Part shown: one piece after another, positions 7,068 through 15,146 of the stretch
Layout of the letters: every line of letters starts with the position of its first letter
Position numbering within the stretch: the first letter of the stretch is position 1
Origin: Alkalibacterium sp. 20
GTDB taxonomy: Bacteria > Bacillota > Bacilli > Lactobacillales > Carnobacteriaceae_A
Length of the DNA stretch: 39,143 bases
Assembly (NCBI RefSeq): GCF_001885615.1
Contig: NZ_LSRN01000029.1
Location: 1 to 39,143, forward strand
Direction: 5' to 3'
Translations under genes and position numbers: made by a program
Notes under the pieces: model-generated
What the model was told of the DNA's origin: nothing
Database searches by the model: none
Seen by the model: only the letters and a program-made list of their open reading frames with translations

Positions 7068-10000
7068 ATGACATTACTGGTGTTATTTAATATTGATTCC
7101 AGGTCATTTTTCTTGATTTCCCATCCGTTGGTTCGGTAAATATTATCATTTTTCTCTGTATGAATCGTGCTCTCATTGACACGGATACTTCTATTTTCCG
7201 GATCACTCTTAAAGACGACCGTCACCGGTTTATTCATGATCTGAGTATGGACTTTTAATCCACTTAAGTGTTCTGGAATAACCGGATCAAATATCAGACT
7301 GTCGGCGTCTTCTCTCATGCCCAGCACGTTAGACAGCAACTGGTTCAGATAAATTCCCGGTCCGCTTGAATAAACACGCCAGCCGCCTTTGACTTCGACT
7401 TCTCCTTTGCGCAGTTTATCGTAGTTGTTCTGCGCTTCATAACGGTCAGCAAACGCTGCATCCGAGCTGCTGAAATAGGCATTGCTTTGTCTGATCTGGG
7501 CATTCGGCACATGATCTTTGATGTTGATCGGGTTGATCTTCAAAAGATTATCCCATGTTTCATCTGCTTTACCGATCTTAGCCATGGCCTCGACGTAACG
7601 GATATGTGCATGGATATATAATAGACCTATTTCTCGGCCAAAGTTTGCGGATTGTTCTGCACGTTTGAAGTTGGAACTGACGCCACCCTTGTACTCGGCA
7701 GGTCTGTTCATCAGTCGGATTCCGTCATTGAATGTCAACTCCCGTTTGATGATATCCAAATGCGTGTTTACTTGTTCGTCGTCGAACAGTTCGCTGATCA
7801 TGCTTCTGATCATTGGCAGTAAACGGTAAGTGATGCCTGTTTTGGTATCTGTCGGATGGATCATAAAGTCCGTTTCGTCTTCTTCCATATAAATGAATCC
7901 TGGAATAACGTCGTCAGCCATGATGATTTTTTCATAATCGGCCTTGATTTCCTGAGCTAGCTCAGCTAATTCAGCATGAAGCTTTTGATCTTCTTTCTCG
8001 ATGCCTCGGGCCAAGGTGTTCAATGCCTGATACGTGAGCGCGACCGTCCAGCTGCTGGCCATGTATTTTTTCAATTTTTGATTGAAAGGCTGCAAGGTGT
8101 CGTCCCAGTCGCCGTCGCCATAAGAAGATAAGGTGGTTCCTTCTAAAAAGTGTGTTGTGATGTAATCCAGTTCCATATGAAGATGCTTCAATAGCGGTTC
8201 TGTTTCTTCGGTCAACGCTTTTGTCTCTCTTGATAAATAAGGTAACTCTTCATTCAAGATAGCGTAGTCTTGCGTTGCAGTTAAATAATCGCCCAATAAT
8301 TTCATCGGCCAGACAATGATATCGCCGTGACTTTCGTCAGAATGAATACTTGTATATTTATCAAACATGAACCACTGCGGCCAGCTCCCGTCTTCCACGA
8401 ATTGGTGACTGAACAGTTTGAAAATGATATCTTTGACCACATCGTATTGTTTCATAGCCAGGAAATACTCTGCCGGTCCTTGAGCGATGTCTCGTGTGCC
8501 CCAGGCAGCCCCGCCGTATTGCTCCAGCCCGTGAGGGACCAGATAGTGGACGAACATGTCATGGGTATACCACCACAGTGTCAGGTTCATTTTCTCAACT
8601 TCTGAAGAAACCTGCTTGTCAGCGTGTTCCAATTTCAAATGGTTCATCAACGACGCATAGAAATCCTTGAAGGCTTCTTTTTCTGTTTCAAAATCAAGAG
8701 TTACCGATTCAAAAGGCTTCCCTTCTGCCGTTCCCTGCATGATCAGTGAAAAAGTAGCTGTCGCCGGTACATCCATGACGAAGAGAGAAGACGTTGAACC
8801 GTTCTCTTCCGTTGTTAAACTTGCCCCATCAGAACATTCAACGGTCGGTCCTTCGACTTTCATATAATAGGTCAATTCAGGATAAGCTTGCTTGACGATA
8901 CTCTTTTCACTGGGCTTGAATGTTACCAGATTGTCTTCTTGCTTGTAATAATACGGTACGTTACACTCGCTGTCATGCAGGACGACTTGGTTTGTGACTT
9001 TGTATGCATAGTTTTTACCGCTGGCTGCTTTTACAGTCAATTTCACGGTATGAGATCGGCTGTCGGTAAAGTTCGTCACGTTAAACGTTTCGTCTGCTGT
9101 CTTGTATACCCATTTCACATAGTTGAAGCCCATTTCAAACAGTGACGGCATGGTAAGCAAGTGATATTGCTCATCTGTTTTCACATAGATCCGCTGACCC
9201 TGAGCTTTCAGGATGTTTAAATGGTTGCGTGTGTTGGTTATAAATTTGTTCATTGATGTGTTCCCCAGCACGATCTGCGAGTTGAACACGCCTGCCATCC
9301 ATGAAGTTGTGGAGATGATCGGTTCATCCACTGTCAACTCATTTTTGGTGTAGATGATATGGCCCTGCTGACGTTCCAATTCGATTTCTTTTTCTTTCAA
9401 CGTGATGTGACTATAGTCTTCGGTAAAGAATGAAACCAGTTTTTCCTCGATCATTTCTTCCTGCAGACGATCTGGATAAGCGTGTTCCAGTTCTGCCTGG
9501 GTCATGCTTTCTACCTTGAGCGGCTCGCCTATCTCAGGCGACAGTGAAATTTTCGGTACGTCGCGGTAATCAGCGTCTTTAGCCAATTTGTTCCAGCTGG
9601 ACTGTACGTCGTTCTGGTATTCTAATTCTGTAATGGCTTCAGGGTGAGTGTCTTTATATAGACCATAAAAGACGAACACCTGTGTTCCGTTTAATTCGAC
9701 TTTTTCTGACTGCAAAGCAGTATAGTCAAATTCATATTGGTAAACTTTATTTTCCAGTTCCGCTTTGGACAAGCGTTCGATTTTGTCGGTTTCCTTATAG
9801 GATTTACCGAAAAACTGAAAGCCATCCGTTGAATAGCCAACCATATTTGTCAATCCGCCTTGTTGAACGTAAGGAAAAATTTCCTCAGCCTGGTTCTGTC
9901 TCGAACAGACGACAAACCCGTTTTCATCATCATACACTGAATGCCCGACATATTGAGCGACATAGCCTTCGTTCGACTGCAGGGCTCCCTGATCGTTCAG

Positions 10001-10390
10001 TCCTAAGTCCCAACCATAAACGACATCAACGGTTTTATCCTGGCCTGTTAAATTAATGGACCAGAACCATGTGTTTTCTTCACCTAACTGGAACGTTACC
10101 GTATAGTCGACCGCTTTAAAGGTGCCTTGCCATCTGACGCTTTCTTCCCCGACTGAAAACAGACTGTCTGAAGCGACGCCCAGCATGGGTGCATACGAGA
10201 TCTCGCTGCCTTCGTGTATTCTCAGGAACAGATTATTCATTGAGCCGTCCAGGGTGTTTCCCATCACCTGGTTCAGCATGACTCCATTGGCACTGGCTTT
10301 CAGTAGATCTCCCGTCGGAAGAAAGATAAATTCAGTATCTTTCTTCTTCAGGACGTGCGTATTTTTCATTTCTGTATTTACTTCAATCAT
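7052..10390 (-). CDS. GH94 phosphorylase, likely 1,2-beta-oligoglucan (sophorooligosaccharide) phosphorylase
   Basis: A cytosolic enzyme of 1112 residues, expected to split beta-1,2-glucosides with phosphate, giving alpha-glucose 1-phosphate. The length is close to the characterised Listeria innocua enzyme Lin1839 (about 1,110 residues, from memory) and larger than cellobiose phosphorylases (about 810). An N-terminal beta-sandwich half (to about residue 600) is followed by an (alpha/alpha)6 barrel with GGAAWGTRDIAQGPAEYFL near 660-680 and SYGDGDWDDT at 756-765, where the GH94 general acid is expected in the DWxD block (Asp761/Asp763), and a late GGWRVYSSGPGIYLN. The gene follows GH3 by 11 bases, so the two are co-transcribed. 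Alternative: another beta-glucoside phosphorylase of the same family; the linkage rests on length, gene partners and recall, not on an assay or alignment. Confidence 0.8.
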   Translation of the reverse strand: MIEVNTEMKNTHVLKKKDTEFIFLPTGDLLKASANGVMLNQVMGNTLDGSMNNLFLRIHEGSEISYAPMLGVASDSLFSVGEESVRWQGTFKAVDYTVTFQLGEENTWFWSINLTGQDKTVDVVYGWDLGLNDQGALQSNEGYVAQYVGHSVYDDENGFVVCSRQNQAEEIFPYVQQGGLTNMVGYSTDGFQFFGKSYKETDKIERLSKAELENKVYQYEFDYTALQSEKVELNGTQVFVFYGLYKDTHPEAITELEYQNDVQSSWNKLAKDADYRDVPKISLSPEIGEPLKVESMTQAELEHAYPDRLQEEMIEEKLVSFFTEDYSHITLKEKEIELERQQGHIIYTKNELTVDEPIISTTSWMAGVFNSQIVLGNTSMNKFITNTRNHLNILKAQGQRIYVKTDEQYHLLTMPSLFEMGFNYVKWVYKTADETFNVTNFTDSRSHTVKLTVKAASGKNYAYKVTNQVVLHDSECNVPYYYKQEDNLVTFKPSEKSIVKQAYPELTYYMKVEGPTVECSDGASLTTEENGSTSSLFVMDVPATATFSLIMQGTAEGKPFESVTLDFETEKEAFKDFYASLMNHLKLEHADKQVSSEVEKMNLTLWWYTHDMFVHYLVPHGLEQYGGAAWGTRDIAQGPAEYFLAMKQYDVVKDIIFKLFSHQFVEDGSWPQWFMFDKYTSIHSDESHGDIIVWPMKLLGDYLTATQDYAILNEELPYLSRETKALTEETEPLLKHLHMELDYITTHFLEGTTLSSYGDGDWDDTLQPFNQKLKKYMASSWTVALTYQALNTLARGIEKEDQKLHAELAELAQEIKADYEKIIMADDVIPGFIYMEEDETDFMIHPTDTKTGITYRLLPMIRSMISELFDDEQVNTHLDIIKRELTFNDGIRLMNRPAEYKGGVSSNFKRAEQSANFGREIGLLYIHAHIRYVEAMAKIGKADETWDNLLKINPINIKDHVPNAQIRQSNAYFSSSDAAFADRYEAQNNYDKLRKGEVEVKGGWRVYSSGPGIYLNQLLSNVLGMREDADSLIFDPVIPEHLSGLKVHTQIMNKPVTVVFKSDPENRSIRVNESTIHTEKNDNIYRTNGWEIKKNDLESILNNTSNVISINY

Positions 10391-10401
10391 ATATAAGCTC
10401 C

Positions 10402-12561
10402 TTACTGCTCTATTAACAGGAATTTTTTTGACTCGGTCACAAGGCTGCTTCCCCCGGCAAACACTTCAAATTCGCCAGTGTCGGCTGAGACTGATAGATC
10501 GGAATGCACATAATGCAACATGTCTGCGGAAACCTTAAACGTCACCTTTTTCGACTCTCCGGGCTCCAGCGTGATTTTTTCAAACCCCTTGAGTTCTCGC
10601 TTGGGTCTGACCACTTCTCCGACCAGGTCACGGACATACAACTGAACGACTTCTTTCCCTTTCACCGTTCCGCTGTTCGTCACCGTGATCGTTACTTCAA
10701 GTGTTTCGTCTTTTGTCATTTGTTCGTTTGAAAGGTTCAACTCACCGTATTCGAAAGTCGTATAGCTCAAACCAAAACCAAAAGCGTATTTCGGATAATT
10801 GGAACAATCCAGATATTTTGAGGCATATTTTTTATTTGGCGTTGTTTCGACGGGTCTGCCTGTACTGAAATGATTGTAGTAAACAGGGATCTGACCAACA
10901 TTTTCAGGGAACGACATAGGCAGTTTACCGGAAGGATTCGTTTTGCCTAACAGGATATTCGTGACGGCTTGACCGCCTTCTGTTCCGGGGAACCAGGCTT
11001 CCAGTATCGCGTCAGCGTATTTTTCCACATCATTAAGATCCAGCGGTCTGCCATTGAACAAGACTGTTACGATAGGTTTGTCCAGTTTGGACAAGCGTTT
11101 TAATAGCTCGATCTGTGCTGGCGGCAGTTTGATATCTGTCAGACTGGCCGCTTCCCCACTCATGTCCGCACTCTCGCCCAAAGCCAGGACAATGACGTCG
11201 GCTCCAGACGCGGTTTCTTCCGCTTCTTTGAGTAAGGCTTCGGATGTCTCTTTTATTTCACTGCCTTTAGCATAAAGCAGTTGATCCGGTGCAACACGTT
11301 CTTTCATTACATCCAATATCTGACTTGCTTTAGCCGGTTCACCTTTTGCTGACCATTCACCCAGCATGTTTTCTCCTTTTGAAAATGGACCGATCAAGGC
11401 AATTTTTTGCTTTTGTGCATCGAGTGGCAAAACTGAGTCGTTTTTAAGCAGGACCATCGACTCTTCGGCTACACGGTTTGCTTTTTTTCGATGATCCTCT
11501 GAAAAGATCACTTCTTTTTCTTTCTCTGCATCGGCTACCCGATAGGGGTTTTCAAATAATCCCAGTTTATTTTTCAATTTAAGTATTCTTAGCACGGCTT
11601 CATCAAGGGATTTTGCAGACACTTTGCCTTCATTGATAAGTTCTTCTAAATGTCTAATGTAGGTAAACGTCATCATTTCGATATCGAGTGTGGCGGTCAT
11701 TGCCTTCAGTGCCACTTCTTTCTCATCGGCTGCCACACCATGTGGAATGAGTTCTCTGACCGCACCCCAGTCGGATATAACGACCCCATCAAATCCCCAT
11801 TCTTTTCTTAAAACATCATTGAGCAACCACTTGTTTCCGCTGGACGGGATGCCATCGACGGTATTAAACGACGTCATGACCAATTCCGTTCCCGCGTCTA
11901 TGGCTGCCTTGTAAGCGGACAGATAGTCCTCACGCAATTGACGCTCTGACATATTGACCGTGTTATAGTCTCTTCCGCCTTCGGGTGCTCCGTAAGCGGC
12001 AAAATGTTTCACACAGGAAGCGATAGCGTATGGATCTGAATAATCTTCGCCTTGATAACCGTGAACAAACGCTTCTGCGAAACGTTCATTCAAGTGTTTG
12101 TCTTCACCGGTCGTTTCCATCACTCTTCCCCAACGCGGGTCACGCACCAAATCGACCATCGGTGAAAATGTCACATGCAAACCGGAAACGGCTGCTTCAA
12201 TCGCAGACACGCGGGCACTCTCTTTAGCTAAGTTGGTGTTCCAAGTCGCGCCTATTCCTAATGGGATAGGGAAAATCGTTTTGTATCCATGAATAACGTC
12301 AGCCATAAATAGCAGCGGGATACTTAAGCGACTCTCTTTCAAGTAACGCTCCTGAATATTTTTGTTTGCTGCCGCTCCTGAGGCTCCGAGTATCGAACCC
12401 GCTATTGGCACTAATATTTTAGGGATACCCATTTCAGCTAAGGGACCTGTTATTTCAAAATTTTCGGAAGTATACGGTTCACCTGAAATCTGAGACAATT
12501 GGCCTATTTTTTCTTCCACGGTCATCTCATTCAGTAACTCGATCAATTTATTGTTCTCCAC
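10402..12561 (-). CDS. GH3 beta-glucosidase (sophorose/beta-1,2-oligoglucan type)
   Basis: A 719-residue family 3 glucosidase with no signal peptide, so it acts in the cytosol on imported oligosaccharide. Domains: (beta/alpha)8 barrel to about residue 320 with the nucleophile in VVISDWGAV (Asp264), alpha/beta sandwich about 360-570 with the likely acid/base Glu470 in MSGEAASL, and a C-terminal FnIII-like domain about 600-715. KHFAAYGAPEGGRDYNTV is the usual substrate-binding stretch. GTG start at 12561 follows AAGGAGTGAT. It heads the GH3-GH94 operon. The L. innocua homologue acts on sophorose (Lin1840, from memory); here the phosphorylase would shorten long chains and this enzyme would hydrolyse the rest to glucose (inference). 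Confidence 0.88.
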   Translation of the reverse strand: MENNKLIELLNEMTVEEKIGQLSQISGEPYTSENFEITGPLAEMGIPKILVPIAGSILGASGAAANKNIQERYLKESRLSIPLLFMADVIHGYKTIFPIPLGIGATWNTNLAKESARVSAIEAAVSGLHVTFSPMVDLVRDPRWGRVMETTGEDKHLNERFAEAFVHGYQGEDYSDPYAIASCVKHFAAYGAPEGGRDYNTVNMSERQLREDYLSAYKAAIDAGTELVMTSFNTVDGIPSSGNKWLLNDVLRKEWGFDGVVISDWGAVRELIPHGVAADEKEVALKAMTATLDIEMMTFTYIRHLEELINEGKVSAKSLDEAVLRILKLKNKLGLFENPYRVADAEKEKEVIFSEDHRKKANRVAEESMVLLKNDSVLPLDAQKQKIALIGPFSKGENMLGEWSAKGEPAKASQILDVMKERVAPDQLLYAKGSEIKETSEALLKEAEETASGADVIVLALGESADMSGEAASLTDIKLPPAQIELLKRLSKLDKPIVTVLFNGRPLDLNDVEKYADAILEAWFPGTEGGQAVTNILLGKTNPSGKLPMSFPENVGQIPVYYNHFSTGRPVETTPNKKYASKYLDCSNYPKYAFGFGLSYTTFEYGELNLSNEQMTKDETLEVTITVTNSGTVKGKEVVQLYVRDLVGEVVRPKRELKGFEKITLEPGESKKVTFKVSADMLHYVHSDLSVSADTGEFEVFAGGSSLVTESKKFLLIEQ

Positions 12562-12598
12562 GCTATCACTCCTTAAACATCAGTTGAAACATTTTTTG

Positions 12599-12612
12599 TC
12601 GAAACGTTTCGA
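12599..12612 (-). promoter_or_regulatory. LacI-family operator before the GH3-GH94 operon
   Basis: TCGAAACGTTTCGA is a perfect 14-bp palindrome. It begins 7 bases after the -10 box of the promoter at 12620-12648, the same placement as the operator of the importer operon. Confidence 0.8.
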
Positions 12613-12619
12613 TAACTGA

Positions 12620-12648
12620 ATTATAAGCATAAACAAATTATTTTGCAA
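12620..12648 (-). promoter_or_regulatory. Sigma-A promoter of the GH3-GH94 operon
   Basis: On the minus strand TTGCAA (-35, 12648-12643), 17-bp spacer and consensus TATAAT (-10, 12625-12620). No cre match is seen here, unlike the importer promoter. Confidence 0.7.
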
Positions 12649-12696
12649 GGGCTTTCTTAAATCTTTTCAAAATAGTTTACCGATCATTTTGAACCA

Positions 12697-12741
12697 CAAA
12701 AAAAAGACCAAAAGCATTTCAAATCAAGAATGCTTTTGGTC
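12697..12741 (-). terminator. Intrinsic terminator after the OsmC-esterase operon
   Basis: GACCAAAAGCAT (12706-12717) and ATGCTTTTGGTC (12730-12741) form a perfect 12-bp stem. On the minus strand it is followed by a run of nine U. It isolates the esterase operon from the GH3 promoter. Confidence 0.85.
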
Positions 12742-12749
12742 CGAGTATT

Positions 12750-13535
12750 TTAGTTTTCATAAATCCATTCTATCGCGTGTTCAATGATCATATCCCAGAA
12801 CTTCCAGTTGTGTTCTCCGGGAGACTCGACGTAATGATGGGCTATTTTTTCTGTTTCCAGCCACTCACGCAACAAGCTGTTTTCTTCATATAGAAAGTCT
12901 TCTGTCCCGATAGCTAGAAATAAATCAGGTTTTGTTTTCGCGTTTTCAATCACTTTATATAGATCGATCGAATCATCCATACCGGCAAAGGTATCACTTT
13001 GTATGATGAATTTCAGTTTTGTGTTTATGGCATTGTTTTCAGATAAATCGTGTACCTCATCGTTTTTGTGCAGGACGCTGCTCGATAAACCGAGGATTTT
13101 ACTGAACGTCTCATTATAAACATAGCCGTTTCTCAAAGCCCCGTACCCACCCATGGATAAGCCACCGATAAAGGTATCTTCACGTCTGGTCGAAAGTGGG
13201 AGCAAGTTGCGCGTGACATTTACGAGTTCTTCCCCGATGAATTTGCCATAATTCGAACCATCTTCAAGATCGACATAAAAGCTGTTCTCACCCGCCGGCA
13301 TGATCACAGCCAGATTATACTGTTCAGCCAGCTTCACGATGCTGGAATTGATTATCCAGTCCTCGTGGTTGCCATTCCAGCCATTCAGCAGATACAAGGT
13401 TTTGAATCCCTGCGGCTTTGCTTCCGCCTTGGTTTCATAATCGTATAGTGACTTAGTGGACGTTGGAATGATCGCCGCGAAGGTTACGTTACGCTTTAAT
13501 TCTTCTGATTGAAACGTCGTTGTAAGTGTGGCCAT
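12750..13535 (-). CDS. Alpha/beta-hydrolase esterase (EstA/esterase D-like)
   Basis: A 261-residue cytosolic esterase. The catalytic triad can be placed: nucleophile Ser127 in GGLSMGGYGAL, Asp213 in AIGTEDFL and His242 in PGEHNWKFW. YLLNGWNGNHEDWI near residue 48-61 is the oxyanion region. The family includes tributyrin/carboxyl esterases of lactic acid bacteria and S-formylglutathione hydrolase-like and CE1-like proteins. It follows the OsmC gene by 12 bases, with ribosome site AAGGAGC. It lies beside the glucan locus but behind its own terminator and without the GAAACGTTTC operator, so a role in removing acyl groups from glucans is only a guess. Confidence 0.85.
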   Translation of the reverse strand: MATLTTTFQSEELKRNVTFAAIIPTSTKSLYDYETKAEAKPQGFKTLYLLNGWNGNHEDWIINSSIVKLAEQYNLAVIMPAGENSFYVDLEDGSNYGKFIGEELVNVTRNLLPLSTRREDTFIGGLSMGGYGALRNGYVYNETFSKILGLSSSVLHKNDEVHDLSENNAINTKLKFIIQSDTFAGMDDSIDLYKVIENAKTKPDLFLAIGTEDFLYEENSLLREWLETEKIAHHYVESPGEHNWKFWDMIIEHAIEWIYEN

Positions 13536-13547
13536 TGGGTTTGCTCC

Positions 13548-13973
13548 TTATTTTTTAGGATCTTCGACTTCTTCACCGTTTAATATGACTTTGTAACTCA
13601 AGTCTGCATTCAATGAATTAGCGACGGAACAGTATTTCTCATCACTTAATTTAACGGCGCGCCAGACACGGCTTGCCGGAACGTCTCCATCTAAATGAAT
13701 CGTTATCGCCACAGATTTAAAGAATTTAGGTGCCTCTTCGTTTCTGTCACCATCCGTATCGATTTCCAGGCGTTCAATTTTATCTGCATAAGGTTTCAAA
13801 ACCATCACGACATCGATGCCCATGCACCCTGCCAGTCCGCCTAAGACAGCTTCCATCGGTGAAACGCCGTCTCCATTTGGATCCAAGTGCATCATATTAC
13901 CTGTTGTATTTGTCATCGTGTAGGCCATATCGCCTTCCCATTTTGTTGAAACTTCCATCTGATACATCTCCAT
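13548..13973 (-). CDS. OsmC/Ohr family redox protein
   Basis: A 141-residue protein of the OsmC family, thiol peroxidases or related redox proteins acting on organic hydroperoxides in the cytosol. The two expected cysteines are present: Cys50 in GGLAGCMGID and Cys115 in EKYCSVANSL. The frame has three early ATGs; GGAG lies nine bases before the third (13958), whose product would begin MEVSTKWEG as many relatives do, so the true start may be there. It is the first gene of a two-gene unit with the esterase. Peroxide substrate is not readable from sequence. Confidence 0.85.
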   Translation of the reverse strand: MEMYQMEVSTKWEGDMAYTMTNTTGNMMHLDPNGDGVSPMEAVLGGLAGCMGIDVVMVLKPYADKIERLEIDTDGDRNEEAPKFFKSVAITIHLDGDVPASRVWRAVKLSDEKYCSVANSLNADLSYKVILNGEEVEDPKK

Positions 13974-13996
13974 TCTCTAATTTAATCGCTTACTTA

Positions 13997-14005
13997 AGTA
14001 TAGCA
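13997..14005 (-). promoter_or_regulatory. Extended -10 promoter of the OsmC-esterase operon
   Basis: Minus-strand TGCTATACT, a TGn-extended -10 (TATACT at 14002-13997), stands 24 or more bases before the OsmC start. No convincing -35 is seen, as is common for extended -10 promoters. Confidence 0.4.
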
Positions 14006-14149
14006 TACGTATACCTGAGAGGACATATGAATAACGTTTCCTTAACAGAGACTATTTAATGTAGTAGCGCACACAAAGCCACTAACCCAGTTGACAGAAT
14101 TTCGCGGATTTTCCTTTCAAGAAACCGAAACCAGATCTTTAAGGCTGTT

Positions 14150-14231
14150 AATACTCGCTGACTGGCGAGTATTGTCCTTCTAAAACTTTCAATGAAGTGG
14201 AAACTGACCCTCAAGTCAGTTTCGTCCTTCT
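14150..14231 (-). repeat. Two hairpin units each flanked by AGAAGGAC
   Basis: AATACTCGC (14150-14158) pairs with GCGAGTATT (14165-14173), and AAACTGAC (14201-14208) pairs with GTCAGTTT (14215-14222). Stem sequences differ, yet both loops are 6 nt and both hairpins abut GTCCTTCT (14174-14181 and 14224-14231; AGAAGGAC on the minus strand), giving a 50-base period. Confidence 0.55.
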
Positions 14232-14273
14232 TTGATCCTGTTCTTTCGTTCTGATTCATGTATTTTTTTGCAA

Positions 14274-14572
14274 GTTCGACACTTTGTAGGCTTTTTCGCT
14301 ACGCTAAGTGCTGAACGGAGTAAGGTTCGGTAAGTAGGCAGAGACTTAGTTGCTCAAAGTGTCGAAGTTGGTGCAGGTTCGGTTGCTTGAGAATATAAAA
14401 ATGGTGCTAATTACCGAATGGAGGCTCGTTCGGTAATTAGCTGCGAACAAACTTTTTCTAAGTGTCGAAGTGGTATAGACTTCGGTAATTAGCAGAGAAG
14501 TTGCTGCCGCTACTTACCGAATATCACACTGTTCGACACTTTGGAGCAACACTAAGGATGCTACTTACCGAA
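14274..14572. repeat. Hairpin array A: units with CGAA/TTCG cores
   Basis: About five units of 32-41 nt in both orientations. Typical unit: outer stem, AGTGT, inner arm CGAAC or CGAAG, 8-10 nt loop, inner arm TTCG, GTAA(G), outer stem. Units: 14306-14337; 14353-14391 (outer CTCAA/TTGAG); 14406-14441 (perfect 13-bp arms GCTAATTACCGAA and TTCGGTAATTAGC); 14458-14492 (outer CTAA/TTAG); reversed unit 14509-14549; half unit 14560-14572. TTCGACACTTTG occurs at 14275 and 14532 and its complement at 14355. A related array lies at 30524-30741. Confidence 0.65.
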
Positions 14573-14689
14573 CCTGGCGAAAAATCAGAATAAATGATCG
14601 GTTTTACGTTAATAACTTTTAGTCGTAATCTTCCAGTAATTCTGATATTGTTGAACCAGTGAAACTTTCAGAAAGGAGATTATTATTAT

Positions 14690-14905
14690 ATGGAAAACAA
14701 TGGTTTATCAAAAAACACAGGATTATATCTTGGAGCAGTAGGTATCTTTCTAGCTGTTTTAGGCTACTTCACATTTCAGATGCCTTTGGGCTTTTTTGCC
14801 ATCGTATTAGGTGTTATCGGTTTAAGTTCCCCTCATAAAACGCTTAACTGGATCGCTATCGTTCTAGGTACCATCGTTCTTGTGCTGGGAATATTGGTTC
14901 TATAA
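14690..14905 (+). CDS. Small membrane protein, function unknown
   Basis: A 71-residue protein with ribosome site AGAAAGGAGATT before its ATG. After a short polar start (MENNGLSKNTG) it is nearly all hydrophobic, with about three short membrane segments (residues 12-27, 31-44, 52-70) and Gly-rich turns. Such small DUF4190-like proteins are common in Firmicutes, but I do not recognise a function. It stands alone, with a terminator after it. Confidence 0.65.
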   Translation: MENNGLSKNTGLYLGAVGIFLAVLGYFTFQMPLGFFAIVLGVIGLSSPHKTLNWIAIVLGTIVLVLGILVL

Positions 14906-14952
14906 TAATTTAACCAGTCAGGTTCAGCCCGGCTTATCATAATTAACAGAAA

Positions 14953-15000
14953 AGAAGCCCCTTGGAGTCAGACAATACTGCTGACTTTAAGGGGCTTCTT
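14953..15000 (+). terminator. Terminator between the small membrane protein and the monooxygenase gene
   Basis: A long stem: GAAGCCCCTT with GAGTCAG pairs with CTGACTTTAAGGGGCTTC. U-rich sequence follows on both strands, better on the minus strand (CTTCTTTTC), so it can serve both convergent genes. Confidence 0.7.
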
Positions 15001-15146
15001 AAATTTCCCTGTATTACTTAGTTTTTGTTGCAGCTGCTTTCGCACCAAATTTTTGTATCGAATTCATCGCAGCAAGATTTATTGAGTTGTTGAGTTGATG
15101 CCCTTGAATTCTGATTCGCCATACTGATTTCTTAACGCGGTCTTCT

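Larger units (their letters stand above)
13974..14689. other. Gene-free stretch of structured repeats
   Basis: About 700 bases with no convincing gene. A 67-codon minus-strand frame (14056-14259) runs through hairpins, has no ribosome site and resembles nothing. The stretch instead holds two hairpin-GTCCTTCT units (14150-14231) and the CGAA/TTCG hairpin array (14274-14572). Confidence 0.6.

Noticed and set aside
7052-10390. Cellobiose phosphorylase
   Set aside because: The protein is about 300 residues too long and lies beside a receptor and GH3 as in the beta-1,2-glucan locus.
14056-14259. 67-codon open frame on the minus strand
   Set aside because: It runs through two hairpin-AGAAGGAC units, has no ribosome site and resembles no protein; the open frame is likely a by-product of the repeats.
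14274-14572. CRISPR array
   Set aside because: Repeats differ in orientation and spacing, spacer lengths vary, units are themselves hairpins, and there are no cas genes.
15001-15146. Small open frames after the monooxygenase stop on the minus strand (27, 34 and 17 codons, one Cys-rich)
   Set aside because: No ribosome site before any of them and no recognisable pattern; composition alone is not enough.
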